A stretch of DNA of 21,104 nucleotides. Source: Planctomycetota bacterium. Lineage in GTDB: Bacteria > Planctomycetota > GCA-002687715 > DRQF01. The stretch lies in contig WFTN01000453.1 of NCBI GenBank assembly GCA_015485455.1, positions 1 through 21,104 on the forward strand, in the 5' to 3' direction. The position numbers and the translations under genes are program-made. The notes beneath the pieces are model-generated. The model ran no database searches, was not told the origin of the DNA, and saw only the letters and a program-made list of their open reading frames with translations. Below are positions 8,517 through 17,072 of this stretch, piece by piece. Position 1 is the first letter of the stretch, and each line of letters begins with the position of its first letter.

Positions 8517-10022
8517 ATGAGATCTCGATGGGACGAATGTGAACCCAAAGAGACTAAGCGTTATCAACTCCGCCTCTTGAAGCGATTCTTGCGAGATCAG
8601 GTCCTCCCATTCAGCCCCCACTACCGTAGACTTTTTGATGCCGGAAAAATCCCAGATTGGCAAGACCTCAAAGACCCCAGTGATCTGACCCGCCTGCCTT
8701 TCACCACCAAAGAAGATCTCTTGCCATCAATAGACCGGGACACGGGCCCCCGAGACTTTATTTTACAACCATCCAAAGAGCTCATTCAACAACGGTTAGC
8801 CCTGAGTACTAAGCTCAAATTCTTAACTCGAAAACTTCTACGGGGCCAAGAACAACTGCAACAAGAGTTGTTGCGGGAGTACAATCCCTCCCAGATTTTT
8901 TTCACCACGGGCAGAAGTGCCTCGTCGATTCCCTTTTTCTTGACACCCTACGACCAAGCTCTCCTGCGGGAGACCGGCAGGCGTATCGTGCGGGTCTTGG
9001 GACTCACTCCCCAAGAAGACAAAGTCCTGAGTTTCTTTCCCTACGCTCCTCATTTGGCATTCTGGCAAGTAGCAAGTTGTGCGGAGGCCGGGGGCGTTCT
9101 CACCCTCAACACCGGCGGCGGTCGGGCCATGGGGGGCTCACGGATTTTGGACCTCATGCAGAGAATGCAACCCACGGCCATCGTCGGGATGCCAGGGTAC
9201 GCCTATCATCTGTTGCGCAGCGCCCATGCACGGGGTGCAAAACTCCATTCGATCAAGAAGGTTGCCCTGGGAGGCGAAGCTGTTTCCCCCCACCTGAAGA
9301 GCAAAATCATTGGCCTCTTGGAAGAGATGGGCGCCGAGAATCCCAAGGTCGCCAGCGTCTTCGGCTTCACGGAAGCGAGACAATGTTGGGCAGAATGTAC
9401 CGGGGCAGATAACACAGGATTCCATCTATCCCCCGATCTCAGCATCATGGAGATTGTCGACCCAGAGAGCGGCGAAATTTTGCCAGACGGCGAAAGCGGT
9501 GAACTCGTCTATACGACTTTGGATGGCCGAGGTTCCGCGTTGATTCGCTATCGGACCGGTGACCTCATCGAAGGTGGCATCACCTGGGATCGTTGCCCCG
9601 GATGCAGCAGACGTCTACCGAGGATGTCCAGCATCGTCAGGCGGGTGTCAAACGTCAAGAACCTTGAGCTTTCGAAAATCAAAGGCACCTACGTCAACTT
9701 CAATACCCTGATCGAGATCCTCGACAATGAGACTGGCATTGAAGAATGGCAGATAGCCATCAGTAAAGCCGACAATGACCCCTTTGAAGTGGACGAACTG
9801 AACCTCCACCTGGCCATGTCCAAGGGAGCAGAATTCGCCGGGCTTCATGATCGCATTCAACGGCGGGCCAAAACCGCTGCGGAGATCCAATTCAACGGAA
9901 TTCACGTGCACAACTTAGACGAGATGCTCAACCGCGTGGGTATGGAAACCGAAACCAAAGAGCAACGCATCTTAGACCTACGCCCGTCTCAAACTGATGC
10001 CGATGCGGAAGCTGTCAAATGA
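8517..10022 (+). CDS. PaaK-like adenylate-forming enzyme (phenylacetate-CoA ligase family)
   Basis: About 501 residues. The ATG at 8517 is chosen because GAGGAG (8505-8510) lies six bases before it; a TTG at 8478 is in frame but unsupported. The phosphate-binding loop [13 protein letters not shown] (about 128-140), the adenine-site motif GFTEA (about 283-287) and YRTGDL (about 345-350) identify an ANL-superfamily enzyme of the PaaK branch, which activates a carboxylate as acyl-AMP and usually transfers it to CoA. A CPGC pair (about 361-364) matches the cysteine motif seen in many PaaK relatives. The C-terminal hinge is unusual: where PaaK has GR.DDM and KGxNvFP, this protein has [22 protein letters not shown]. 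The substrate is unknown; the setting among beta-oxidation genes favours a fatty or aryl acid. The gene overlaps the patatin gene by four bases (ATGA), implying translational coupling. Confidence 0.83.
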   Translation: MRSRWDECEPKETKRYQLRLLKRFLRDQVLPFSPHYRRLFDAGKIPDWQDLKDPSDLTRLPFTTKEDLLPSIDRDTGPRDFILQPSKELIQQRLALSTKLKFLTRKLLRGQEQLQQELLREYNPSQIFFTTGRSASSIPFFLTPYDQALLRETGRRIVRVLGLTPQEDKVLSFFPYAPHLAFWQVASCAEAGGVLTLNTGGGRAMGGSRILDLMQRMQPTAIVGMPGYAYHLLRSAHARGAKLHSIKKVALGGEAVSPHLKSKIIGLLEEMGAENPKVASVFGFTEARQCWAECTGADNTGFHLSPDLSIMEIVDPESGEILPDGESGELVYTTLDGRGSALIRYRTGDLIEGGITWDRCPGCSRRLPRMSSIVRRVSNVKNLELSKIKGTYVNFNTLIEILDNETGIEEWQIAISKADNDPFEVDELNLHLAMSKGAEFAGLHDRIQRRAKTAAEIQFNGIHVHNLDEMLNRVGMETETKEQRILDLRPSQTDADAEAVK

Positions 10023-10981
10023 ACCTCAGAGCATCGACGTTTTCCGGGGGAACAACGCTCATTCTCGGAGGTGGAGGTGCCAGGGGTTACGCCCACTTTG
10101 GCGTCTTGCAAGTACTCCAGGAATCCGGTTTCGAAATTGACCGGGTTGTGGGCGTCTCCATTGGGGCATTCATTGGGGCACTCTACTGTGAAACTCCGAA
10201 TGCCCATGCCATTACTGAGCGCGTCCATGACTACGTCCACAATGAAAAATTTCTGCGTTACTACAACCGGATGCTGAGAGCTTCTCAGGGGGCTGGTCAT
10301 ACACCCGATGATCGGGACGGGGAGACCAACGATTCGGCCAAAGCCTGGGGCCGCATCGTCGGCCGCGTCCGTGGTTATCTGAGAGCCACAGTTGCCTTTC
10401 ACCGCTTCGTTTCCCGTCCAGGAATCTTGAGCAACCGCCCCATGGAAGATTGCTTGGAATCCTTGTTGGAAAACTCAGATATTGCTGACCTCAAAGTGCC
10501 CCTCACCATCGTCGCCACCGATCTCAAAATCGGGGAACGTCTGGACATGGAAGTCGGTGATCTGTTCTCCGCCATCATCGGCAGCACAGCTCTACCTGGC
10601 ATTTTCCCCCCAGTGGAAAGAGGCGATCACCTCTTGTCTGACTATGGTGTTCTCTGCTCAATACCCATGGAAAGTGCCCAAAGACACCGTCCAGATCTGG
10701 TAGTCGCCGTCGATCTGTCACCGAAGATCGAAACAAAGGACAAATTTGACTCTGGTTTAGATGTCATTAACCGCATGGACTCCATTGGCTGCCAGCTCTT
10801 CAACAACCAGGCATCAACTGCGGCTGACTTGGTGATTCGCCCGGATCTTGGTCAAACGAGCTGGGCCGACTTTCTGAACATGGAGGAGATCGTTGAAGCT
10901 GGACGCCAAGCTGCTCTCGATGCCCTGCCCCATCTTGAGTCGTTGGTTTCCCTTCCGATGATCCAACCCCACGATTCTTGA
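10019..10981 (+). CDS. Patatin-like phospholipase (RssA/NTE type)
   Basis: 320 residues. The oxyanion-hole glycine loop [14 protein letters not shown] (17-30) and the nucleophile elbow GVSIG with Ser47 are intact. The second catalytic residue is expected at Asp208, in DYG where most family members have DGG or DGA. The expected chemistry is hydrolysis of an acyl ester in phospholipid or another lipid by a Ser-Asp dyad. There is no signal peptide or membrane helix, so it should act in the cytoplasm or at the inner membrane face. A linker of about 40 residues ([20 protein letters not shown] region, 91-110) is inserted after the second helix. The start ATG overlaps the upstream stop (ATGA), with GGAAG eight bases before. 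With the upstream ligase it could form a release-and-activate pair for acyl chains; this is inference from gene order. Confidence 0.9.
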   Translation: MNLRASTFSGGTTLILGGGGARGYAHFGVLQVLQESGFEIDRVVGVSIGAFIGALYCETPNAHAITERVHDYVHNEKFLRYYNRMLRASQGAGHTPDDRDGETNDSAKAWGRIVGRVRGYLRATVAFHRFVSRPGILSNRPMEDCLESLLENSDIADLKVPLTIVATDLKIGERLDMEVGDLFSAIIGSTALPGIFPPVERGDHLLSDYGVLCSIPMESAQRHRPDLVVAVDLSPKIETKDKFDSGLDVINRMDSIGCQLFNNQASTAADLVIRPDLGQTSWADFLNMEEIVEAGRQAALDALPHLESLVSLPMIQPHDS

Positions 10982-11019
10982 GTCAGAAGAAGCCTTTCTG
11001 ACGCCTGGAGATTTTTTTT
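10982..11019 (+). terminator. Possible weak terminator after the patatin gene
   Basis: Perfect seven-base arms GTCAGAA (10982-10988) and TTCTGAC (10996-11002) with a seven-base loop start directly after the patatin stop. A run of eight T follows at 11012-11019, but nine bases separate it from the stem, further than in a standard intrinsic terminator. The element may still end or attenuate the ligase-patatin transcript before fadJ. Confidence 0.4.
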
Positions 11020-11128
11020 CATGAATTCGTTCGGTTGAGGACTCAGAGATCGGTCATTTTTCGTATCTTGCGGATCCACCAGAACCGTAATGGGTCGGTT
11101 GTGGCCTGAAATAGAATAAGGCAGAGGA

Positions 11129-13201
11129 ATGCCACAAGAAGATTCAAACAACTACGAGTCAATCAATCTCACTTGCGAAGACGGTGTCAACCTGTTGACC
11201 CTGGTTGGAGACCAAAAGAAGCCATTCATTCTCAGCCCCGCATCCATGACGGAACTTGAGCATGCCATAGCCCACATCGATTGCCATCAAGGCCAAACAA
11301 AGGGCCTCATCATTCGCGGTGCTGGCGCGGGAATTTTCTGCGCAGGTGCCGATTTGGATGTCCTCGCAAGCCTCGACACAGAAGACGAAATTTCACAGCT
11401 CATTTGTCGAGGACAAGATCTCTTCTCCAAGTTAGCCGCCCTTAAAATCCCTACCGTCGCAGCCATCAGTGGCACCTGCGTGGGCGGTGGCTTAGAGCTG
11501 GCCTTGGCTTGTGACCTACGCATAACGAGTGACCACAAGAAGACAAAATTGGGTCTGCCAGAAGTCCGCTTGGGCATCTTGCCTGCCTGGGGCGGTTCCA
11601 CTCGTTTGGTGGATACCATCGGCCTCAAGCAAGCATTGCCCTTGCTCCTAACCGGACGCCTGGTATCCGGGCGTCGAGCCCGATCTCTGGGCTTGGTAGC
11701 TGACTGCTGCCCCCAGGAGATGTTGCTCGAAAGAGCCCATCATTGGTTAAAGAAATTGGCCGCAGCTAGGGCCCATGGTCATCATGGAAATCCAAGTTTT
11801 CGCGACGTGGGATTATCAGACTATCTCATTCATGAGATCCCCCTGGTTCGTCAGTTCATTCTCAAAGCCGCAGAAAAAAATGTGCGCCAACAAACTGGGG
11901 GCCACTATCCAGCTCCCCTGCAATTGATCTCCCTGCTCAGAGAATCTGACGGCAAAGATTTAGAAACTCGTCTGGACTTGGAGCACGATGGTGCCGTCAA
12001 GTTAGCCCAAAGCCGAGTAGCAAAGAACCTCATTTCGATCTTCAGGCGGAATCGGGATAAAGAACGTGGAGCTCCCTATTCATGGGACCTCAAAGGTCAA
12101 CCAAAACCCAAGAGAATTGCCGTCGTCGGTGGGGGCATCATGGGTTCAGGCATCGCCACTGCCCTTTTGCGATCGGGCTTGCAAGTCACCCTCCTTGATC
12201 TATGGCCCCAAGCACTGATCAAGGCAAAACGCGCTATTACTGCCGAATTCGATAAACAGGTAAAGAGGCGTCGGCTGGATAAGTGTAGCGTGCGCCAAAT
12301 ACTGGATCGCTTGATTCTCACCGATAACTATAGTGATTTAGTCTCAGCGGACCTTGTCATCGAATCAGTACCCGAGATCGCTGAGTTAAAGAAGACCGTC
12401 CTCAAAGAGATTGACGCCCAGGCAGGGGCGAATGCCATCATTTGCACTAACACTTCCAGTCTCAGCATTGACGATTTGGAGCAAGCGTTGGCCAGCAAAA
12501 AACCACTCTACGGCCTTCACTTCTTCAATCCTGCCCCCAAGATGCCCCTGGTCGAAATCGTCCGAGGCAAGAACGCCCAAGAAGAAACTCTGGCTCGATT
12601 ATCCCGATTCTGCCGCAATATTAGCAAGACCCCCGTAGTCGTCGCGGACCGCCCAGCCTTCGTTGTGAATCGTCTTCTGGCCCCCTATCTGCTTGAGGCT
12701 CAAAACCTCCTGTTGGAAGGAGCCCCTTTGGCTTCAATCGAAAAGGCAGCCAAATCGTTCGGCTTCCCCATGGGACCATTCGAATTGATGGACTCCGTTG
12801 GCTTGGACATCATCCAGCATGTTTGTGACTACCTGGCCACCTTCCCCGAATTGAACATGAAGACCCCAGAGCTCATTCATGCCCTCGTTGCCAACAAGCA
12901 GCTGGGCCGGAAAACGAAAATTGGCTTTTACCGTTGGCGTGGCCGAAAGAAAAAACCACGAACTGACCGAGAGCTCCATGGCATAGCTCAGGTCTCCCCC
13001 AATCTCCGGGACTGGCCAGAGTCCGATATTCTGCTGCGCCTAGAAAAAGCTCTTTACCAAGAAGCGGCGCGCATCATGGAAGAGGGAATTGTGCAGAACG
13101 AGACTGATTTGGACTTGGCATCCATATTCGGCATGGGTTTCCCTCCCTTCACCGGAGGAATCGCTTCTTGGGCCGCTGAGAAGAGTGAGGTGGCATCATG
13201 A
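11129..13201 (+). CDS. fadJ: FadJ/FadB-type enoyl-CoA hydratase and 3-hydroxyacyl-CoA dehydrogenase
   Basis: A 690-residue bifunctional beta-oxidation alpha subunit. The crotonase half (about 10-300) has FCAGADL, the GGGLELALACD segment with catalytic Glu123, and LGLPEVRLGILP with Glu145. The dehydrogenase half has the NAD-binding GGGIMG (334-339) with Asp357 ending strand 2, Ser443 in NTSSLS, catalytic His464 in GLHFFNP and Glu476 in PLVEI. The linker stretch around QTGGHYPAP and the pairing with a FadI-like thiolase favour FadJ over FadB. The protein ends soon after FGMGFPPFTGG, about 40 residues earlier than E. coli FadJ, so the last C-terminal helices seem absent. The ATG at 11129 has AAGG at 11118-11121 as the best-spaced ribosome binding site, which is weak. 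The stop overlaps the thiolase start by four bases (ATGA), so the two subunits should be made in balance. Confidence 0.93.
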   Translation: MPQEDSNNYESINLTCEDGVNLLTLVGDQKKPFILSPASMTELEHAIAHIDCHQGQTKGLIIRGAGAGIFCAGADLDVLASLDTEDEISQLICRGQDLFSKLAALKIPTVAAISGTCVGGGLELALACDLRITSDHKKTKLGLPEVRLGILPAWGGSTRLVDTIGLKQALPLLLTGRLVSGRRARSLGLVADCCPQEMLLERAHHWLKKLAAARAHGHHGNPSFRDVGLSDYLIHEIPLVRQFILKAAEKNVRQQTGGHYPAPLQLISLLRESDGKDLETRLDLEHDGAVKLAQSRVAKNLISIFRRNRDKERGAPYSWDLKGQPKPKRIAVVGGGIMGSGIATALLRSGLQVTLLDLWPQALIKAKRAITAEFDKQVKRRRLDKCSVRQILDRLILTDNYSDLVSADLVIESVPEIAELKKTVLKEIDAQAGANAIICTNTSSLSIDDLEQALASKKPLYGLHFFNPAPKMPLVEIVRGKNAQEETLARLSRFCRNISKTPVVVADRPAFVVNRLLAPYLLEAQNLLLEGAPLASIEKAAKSFGFPMGPFELMDSVGLDIIQHVCDYLATFPELNMKTPELIHALVANKQLGRKTKIGFYRWRGRKKKPRTDRELHGIAQVSPNLRDWPESDILLRLEKALYQEAARIMEEGIVQNETDLDLASIFGMGFPPFTGGIASWAAEKSEVAS

Positions 13202-14478
13202 ACAAGGCAGCAACAGAGCTCAGAGTCATTGATGGGCTCAGAACACCATTCGCTTTGGCCAATAGAGAATTCTCACAAGTAGATGCCGATGAATTGGGGC
13301 GTTTGGCATCCACCCATCTCCTAGGACGTCACCCCCAATACGTGAGCCAGATCGAAGAAGTCATTTTTGGCTGTGTGGGCCCTGGGGCCTCCCTGAGCAA
13401 TATAGCGCGAGTCATCGCCCTACGAAGTGGGTTACCGGAGAGAATCCCCGCTCTTACGGTTCAAAGGAATTGCGGGTCAGGGATGGAATCCTTAGCTCAA
13501 GTGTTTCATCGCCAAGGTCGAGAGGTTGGATCCTCTTTCTTGGTGGGCGGCACAGAGTCCATGAGTAGCTACCCATTCTACTTTTCTGACAAGATGAAGT
13601 CTCTCTTCACCCAACTCAATCGTGCCAAGAGTCCCATGGCAACTATGAAAGCTATGATGAGTTTTCGCTTGGGGCACCTATCTCCTCGCATTGCCCTCCT
13701 GGAAGGGCTCACTGATCCAACTTGTGGCTTGAGCATGGGAAGAACAGCAGAGAACCTAGCCCGAGAGTTTGGTATCAGTCGGGAATCTCAAGATGCTTTC
13801 GCCCTTCAAAGTCATCAACGTGCGGCGGCGGCCCGGGAACTCATCCAAGAAGAAACAATGGTTTGTGTTACCGACAAAGGTGCCTTGCGAGACGATTCTT
13901 CAGTTCGTCCACAGCAGGACATGGAAGCACTTGGCCGCCTCAGACCCGTGTTCACCAAGAACTATGGCACCGTGACCGCAGGGAATGCTTGCGCCGTTTC
14001 CGATGGTGCAGTAGCCCTGTTGTTGACGACTTCACACCAGGGACGAGAGATGGACTCATTGGGGGTGGTCAAAGACTGCGCCACCATCGGTTTGGCGCCC
14101 TCTCGTATGGGATTGGGCCCAGTCTTCGCGATTGCCGCCTTGCTTCAAAGAAACAACCTCCTTTTGGGCGACATTGACCTCTTCGAAATCAACGAAGCAT
14201 TTTCGGCCCAAGTCTTGGCTTGTCTTGAGGCGGCAAAATCGCGAGACTTCTGCACACGTGAGTTGGGTCTCCAACAAGCTCTCGGTGAAATCCACCAGGA
14301 GCAGCTCAACGTAAACGGGGGTGCCATCGCCCTGGGGCATCCCCTAGGTGCCAGCGGTGCCAGGATTATTCTGACACTCCTAAAAGAACTCAAACGCCGG
14401 GGACTCAAACGAGGAATCGCCGCACTTTGTATTGGCGGTGGACAAGGATCTGCCGTGTTATTGGAAAGAACAAATTGA
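13198..14478 (+). CDS. fadI: Acetyl-CoA C-acyltransferase (3-ketoacyl-CoA thiolase, FadI-like)
   Basis: 426 residues. It catalyses CoA-dependent cleavage of 3-ketoacyl-CoA to acetyl-CoA and a shortened acyl-CoA, the last step of beta-oxidation. All thiolase signatures are present: nucleophile Cys92 in QRNCGSGMES, NEAF at 332-335, His381 in ALGHPLGASG and Cys411 in ALCIGGGQGS. The loop between about 125 and 180 (SDKMKSLFTQLNRAK and on to GLSMGRTAENLARE) resembles the longer loop of FadI and the trifunctional-protein beta subunit, consistent with a complex with the upstream fadJ product. The start ATG overlaps the fadJ stop (ATGA), with GTGAGG at 13185-13190 seven bases before it. Only two bases separate the stop from the adenosine deaminase start, so the three genes almost surely share an mRNA. 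Confidence 0.95.
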   Translation: MNKAATELRVIDGLRTPFALANREFSQVDADELGRLASTHLLGRHPQYVSQIEEVIFGCVGPGASLSNIARVIALRSGLPERIPALTVQRNCGSGMESLAQVFHRQGREVGSSFLVGGTESMSSYPFYFSDKMKSLFTQLNRAKSPMATMKAMMSFRLGHLSPRIALLEGLTDPTCGLSMGRTAENLAREFGISRESQDAFALQSHQRAAAARELIQEETMVCVTDKGALRDDSSVRPQQDMEALGRLRPVFTKNYGTVTAGNACAVSDGAVALLLTTSHQGREMDSLGVVKDCATIGLAPSRMGLGPVFAIAALLQRNNLLLGDIDLFEINEAFSAQVLACLEAAKSRDFCTRELGLQQALGEIHQEQLNVNGGAIALGHPLGASGARIILTLLKELKRRGLKRGIAALCIGGGQGSAVLLERTN

Positions 14479-14480
14479 CC

Positions 14481-15572
14481 ATGACAAAGATCATCGACAA
14501 AGCTACCCTGAGAAAAATGCCAAAAGTCTTGTTGCACAACCACCTCGATGGCTGTCTGAGACCAGACACGATCATTGATTTGGCCCAAGACGTGGACGAC
14601 TTCGAACTCCCAACAGAAGATGCCACTGAGTTGCGTGAGTGGTTCTTTCGAGGAGCGAACAAGGGCAATTTAGGTGAGTATTTGGAAGGATTCGGTGTCA
14701 CCTGTGGCGTGATGCAAACAGAAGAATCTTTGGTGAGAGTAGCCAAAGAACTCTTGGAAGACCTCCACGCTGATGGCGTTGTCTACACAGAAGTCCGCTT
14801 CGCACCAGTCCTGCATACCAATCAAGGCCTCAACTATGAGCAAATCATGAATGCAGTCATTCGCGGTCTCAAGGATGGCGAAGAGGCCACCGGCGTAAGC
14901 TGGGGTATCATCGTTTGCTCATTGCGTAACATGGATCCATCCATCTCATTGGAGATGGCCGAGCTAGCAGTCGCATTTCGCGAGCATGGTGTGGTTGGTT
15001 TTGATCTCGCCGGTGACGAAAACGGGCACCCACCCAAAGCCCACTTGGAAGCGTTCCACTATTGCTCACGGCAAAACTTCAACATTACAATCCATGCAGG
15101 TGAAGCCTTTGGCGCCGCCAGCATTTGGCAGGCACTTCAATATTGTGGCGCCCATCGCATTGGCCATTGCACGCGGCTGGTCGAAGACATGACCATTCAA
15201 GACGGTCAAGTCACTCACATGGGAACATTGGCCGCCTACGTCCGTGATCGTCGCATTCCTTTGGAAATCTGTTTGCAGAGCAATGTCCACACGGGAGCCG
15301 TTGCGTCCTTAGAAGAGCATCCATTCAAACCCTACTTCGATGCCCACTTCCGGGTCACCCTCAACACCGACAATTGCCTGATGTCGAACACCACCATGAC
15401 GGATGAGTTCAGCGTTGCCAACAGCCTCTATGGCCTCGATGCCGCAGACTTGGAGAAAATCACCGTGAATGCCATGAAAAGTGCATTCGTTGATTTCGAC
15501 ACGAGGCTTGCCTTAATCTATGACAAGGTCAAAGCCGGTTACCAAGCTATGCGAGACGAAGGTCTTATTTAG
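14481..15572 (+). CDS. add: Adenosine deaminase, actinobacterial-type sequence
   Basis: 363 residues. Hydrolyses adenosine to inosine and ammonia with a catalytic zinc. Metal ligands and catalytic groups are in place: His19 and His21 in LLHNHLDG, His205 and Glu208 in IHAGEAFG, His229 in RIGHC, and Asp297 in TLNTDN. Most deaminases have a second aspartate after this position (SDDP or TDDP). Here it is Asn298, as I recall from the Mycobacterium enzyme, which also shares the flanking NTDNxLMS, EHPF and VNAMKSAF segments. The ATG at 14481 is chosen because the family opening MPKVLLHNHLDG follows closely; a TTG at 14427 would extend into the thiolase frame. Two bases separate it from the thiolase stop, and no good ribosome binding site is visible, so coupling is likely. 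The link to beta-oxidation is not obvious. The 3' end overlaps the convergent methyltransferase gene by eight bases. Confidence 0.92.
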   Translation: MTKIIDKATLRKMPKVLLHNHLDGCLRPDTIIDLAQDVDDFELPTEDATELREWFFRGANKGNLGEYLEGFGVTCGVMQTEESLVRVAKELLEDLHADGVVYTEVRFAPVLHTNQGLNYEQIMNAVIRGLKDGEEATGVSWGIIVCSLRNMDPSISLEMAELAVAFREHGVVGFDLAGDENGHPPKAHLEAFHYCSRQNFNITIHAGEAFGAASIWQALQYCGAHRIGHCTRLVEDMTIQDGQVTHMGTLAAYVRDRRIPLEICLQSNVHTGAVASLEEHPFKPYFDAHFRVTLNTDNCLMSNTTMTDEFSVANSLYGLDAADLEKITVNAMKSAFVDFDTRLALIYDKVKAGYQAMRDEGLI

Positions 15573-16212
15573 CTTCTTCGGCAAGAGGGTCGATGCGAAT
15601 AATCGCGAATCTTTCACCGCCGTCCCGAGCTGGTTTACTTAAGGGGTCATCTGAAACGAGGTGAGCCCCCGGGCCCAACACTTCCAGCAAATTGTCTACT
15701 GACATTCCGAAAGGGGGCCCTCCTTCAGCTATGTCTTTCCCCACGGGAAAAACCAAGGCACCGAGGACCCCACCTTCCCTTAAAACTCGTCGTACCGTTC
15801 GGCCCCAGAGGGGCCGTTTCTCAGGGGGGATGGCACAGAAAAACGTGTGGTCCCACCAGAGCTCATAAACCTCGTTTTCCTCCACCTCAAAGGCATCGCG
15901 GAGCAGAAATATAGAACCATCCTCGCCGAGTTGGGGATTAAGATGGGGAGACACATGTTCCGCCATATCAACCGCAGTGACTTGCCACCCGGCCTGCGAC
16001 AAAAAGACGGCATCGTGCCCCCGGCCGCAGCCTGGAACATAAGCTCTCTTGGGCCTACCCAAAGAAGAAATCTGAGCCACAAGTTCCGGGTGAGGCTGAC
16101 CAAGATCCCAAGGAGAAACGGAATTCTGCCAGAAATGATTCCAAAAAGACGGGAAGGCACTCGACTCATTCGGCATGGCAAAGCCCTCCGGTAGGTGATC
16201 CTCAATTCCCAT
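15565..16212 (-). CDS. TPMT-family SAM-dependent methyltransferase
   Basis: About 215 residues from the ATG at 16212, which has AGGAGA (complement of 16219-16224) six bases upstream; a TTG at 16236 is rejected. The opening FWNHFWQNSVSPWDLGQPHPEL is the thiopurine/thiol methyltransferase family start, with the tryptophan-rich cap over the active site. SAM-binding motif I is VPGCGRGHDAVFLSQAGW followed by VTAVDM. Next come the acidic-hydrophobic segment LRDAFEVE and WWDHTFFCAIPPEKRPLWG, both typical of the family. Bacterial members methylate selenium, tellurium, sulfur or halide species or small thiols; the natural substrate here is not predictable. The gene is divergent from the HAD phosphatase across 77 bp and convergent with the adenosine deaminase. 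Confidence 0.85.
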   Translation of the reverse strand: MGIEDHLPEGFAMPNESSAFPSFWNHFWQNSVSPWDLGQPHPELVAQISSLGRPKRAYVPGCGRGHDAVFLSQAGWQVTAVDMAEHVSPHLNPQLGEDGSIFLLRDAFEVEENEVYELWWDHTFFCAIPPEKRPLWGRTVRRVLREGGVLGALVFPVGKDIAEGGPPFGMSVDNLLEVLGPGAHLVSDDPLSKPARDGGERFAIIRIDPLAEEAK

Positions 16213-16289
16213 GGTACTTCTCCTTTGCCTCGTCAATTTTTCTTGTAATCCAGATTTGGATATTTAACTGTCATGCCAAACAGAACAGT
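16213..16289. other. Divergent spacer between methyltransferase and HAD phosphatase
   Basis: 77 bases that must hold the starts of two divergent transcripts. It is AT-rich in the middle (around 16236-16268). No convincing -35/-10 pair was found on either strand. Short arms ACTGT and ACAGT occur at 16267-16271 and 16286-16290 but are too short to call an operator. Confidence 0.3.
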
Positions 16290-17072
16290 ATGGGATTAGC
16301 CCAGCCACACAAGTTCGAGTTTTCATTGGGGGGATATGCCTTGCCTCTGTCATGTATCATCTACGATTTGGACGGTACGCTGATTGATTCAGCCCCCGAT
16401 ATTGCCATTGCCGTCAACCGAGTTCGTCGCCACTACTATTTGGACGAGCTCACGGAAATGGATGTGCGCGACTTCATCGGAGATGGCGCCCGCCGACTCA
16501 TCGAAAGAGCCGTATTCGGTTTAGTCGACGACCCCAGCCAGCGGCCAGAAAAGCGGCTTCCCAAGTCCGCCGCTGATATTGACCAGGTGACAAGTCTGTT
16601 TCGCGATATCTACAGCGAAGACCCCGTCATTGAAACAACCATGGCCAAAGGGGTCGAGAGAACACTCAAACATTGGCAAGATCTTGGAGTCGCTCAGGTG
16701 TGCTTAACGAACAAACCACACCAACTCAGCCTCAGCGTTCTAGAAGGCATGGGACTCCTGGGATACTTCGATCTCGTGGTCGGGGCTGGGGCCAAAGACG
16801 ATGACGGTGAGACCTTGCCGCGAAAACCGGATACAGCGGTTCTCGACTTCGTTGTGGACCAAACTGGTGCCCCCAGAGAAGAAACTGTCCTGGTGGGCGA
16901 CGGCTTGCCAGACTTCGAAATCGCGAGAAAAGGAGGCATCCCATGCATCGCTCTCCTCTGCGGCTATACCCCCAGCCAAGTGGTCATTGACCAAGCCGAC
17001 GACCTGGACATGGTTGCAGCCTCATTTCTTGAAGCCCGTGACATCTTGCTCCGGCTCAACGAATCGATCTGA
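16290..17072 (+). CDS. HAD-superfamily phosphatase, phosphoglycolate phosphatase-like
   Basis: Up to 260 residues. Nucleophile Asp26 and acid/base Asp28 are in YDLDGTLIDS, Thr140 in CLTNK is motif II, Lys179 in PRKPD is motif III, and Asp204/Asp208 in GDGLPDFE are motif IV. A helical cap (about 35-110) follows motif I, as in Gph/PGP phosphatases. The fold and motif set fit phosphoglycolate phosphatase, which removes the phosphate of 2-phosphoglycolate, but related enzymes act on other small phosphoesters. The start is uncertain. The ATG at 16290 has no clear ribosome binding site; an in-frame TTG at 16341 lies behind a GGGGG tract and would begin five residues before the IIYDLDGT motif. The 3' end overlaps the convergent esterase gene by 17 bases. 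Confidence 0.85.
   Translation: MGLAQPHKFEFSLGGYALPLSCIIYDLDGTLIDSAPDIAIAVNRVRRHYYLDELTEMDVRDFIGDGARRLIERAVFGLVDDPSQRPEKRLPKSAADIDQVTSLFRDIYSEDPVIETTMAKGVERTLKHWQDLGVAQVCLTNKPHQLSLSVLEGMGLLGYFDLVVGAGAKDDDGETLPRKPDTAVLDFVVDQTGAPREETVLVGDGLPDFEIARKGGIPCIALLCGYTPSQVVIDQADDLDMVAASFLEARDILLRLNESI

Noticed and set aside
9077..9425. Open frames of about 95-111 residues inside the PaaK-like gene on both strands
   Set aside because: They lie within strong ligase motifs, show no recognisable domain and have low-complexity, arginine- or proline-rich content typical of shadow frames.
13722..14177. 151-residue frame inside the thiolase gene
   Set aside because: The thiolase frame carries conserved catalytic motifs across the same region; the alternative frame has no recognisable features.
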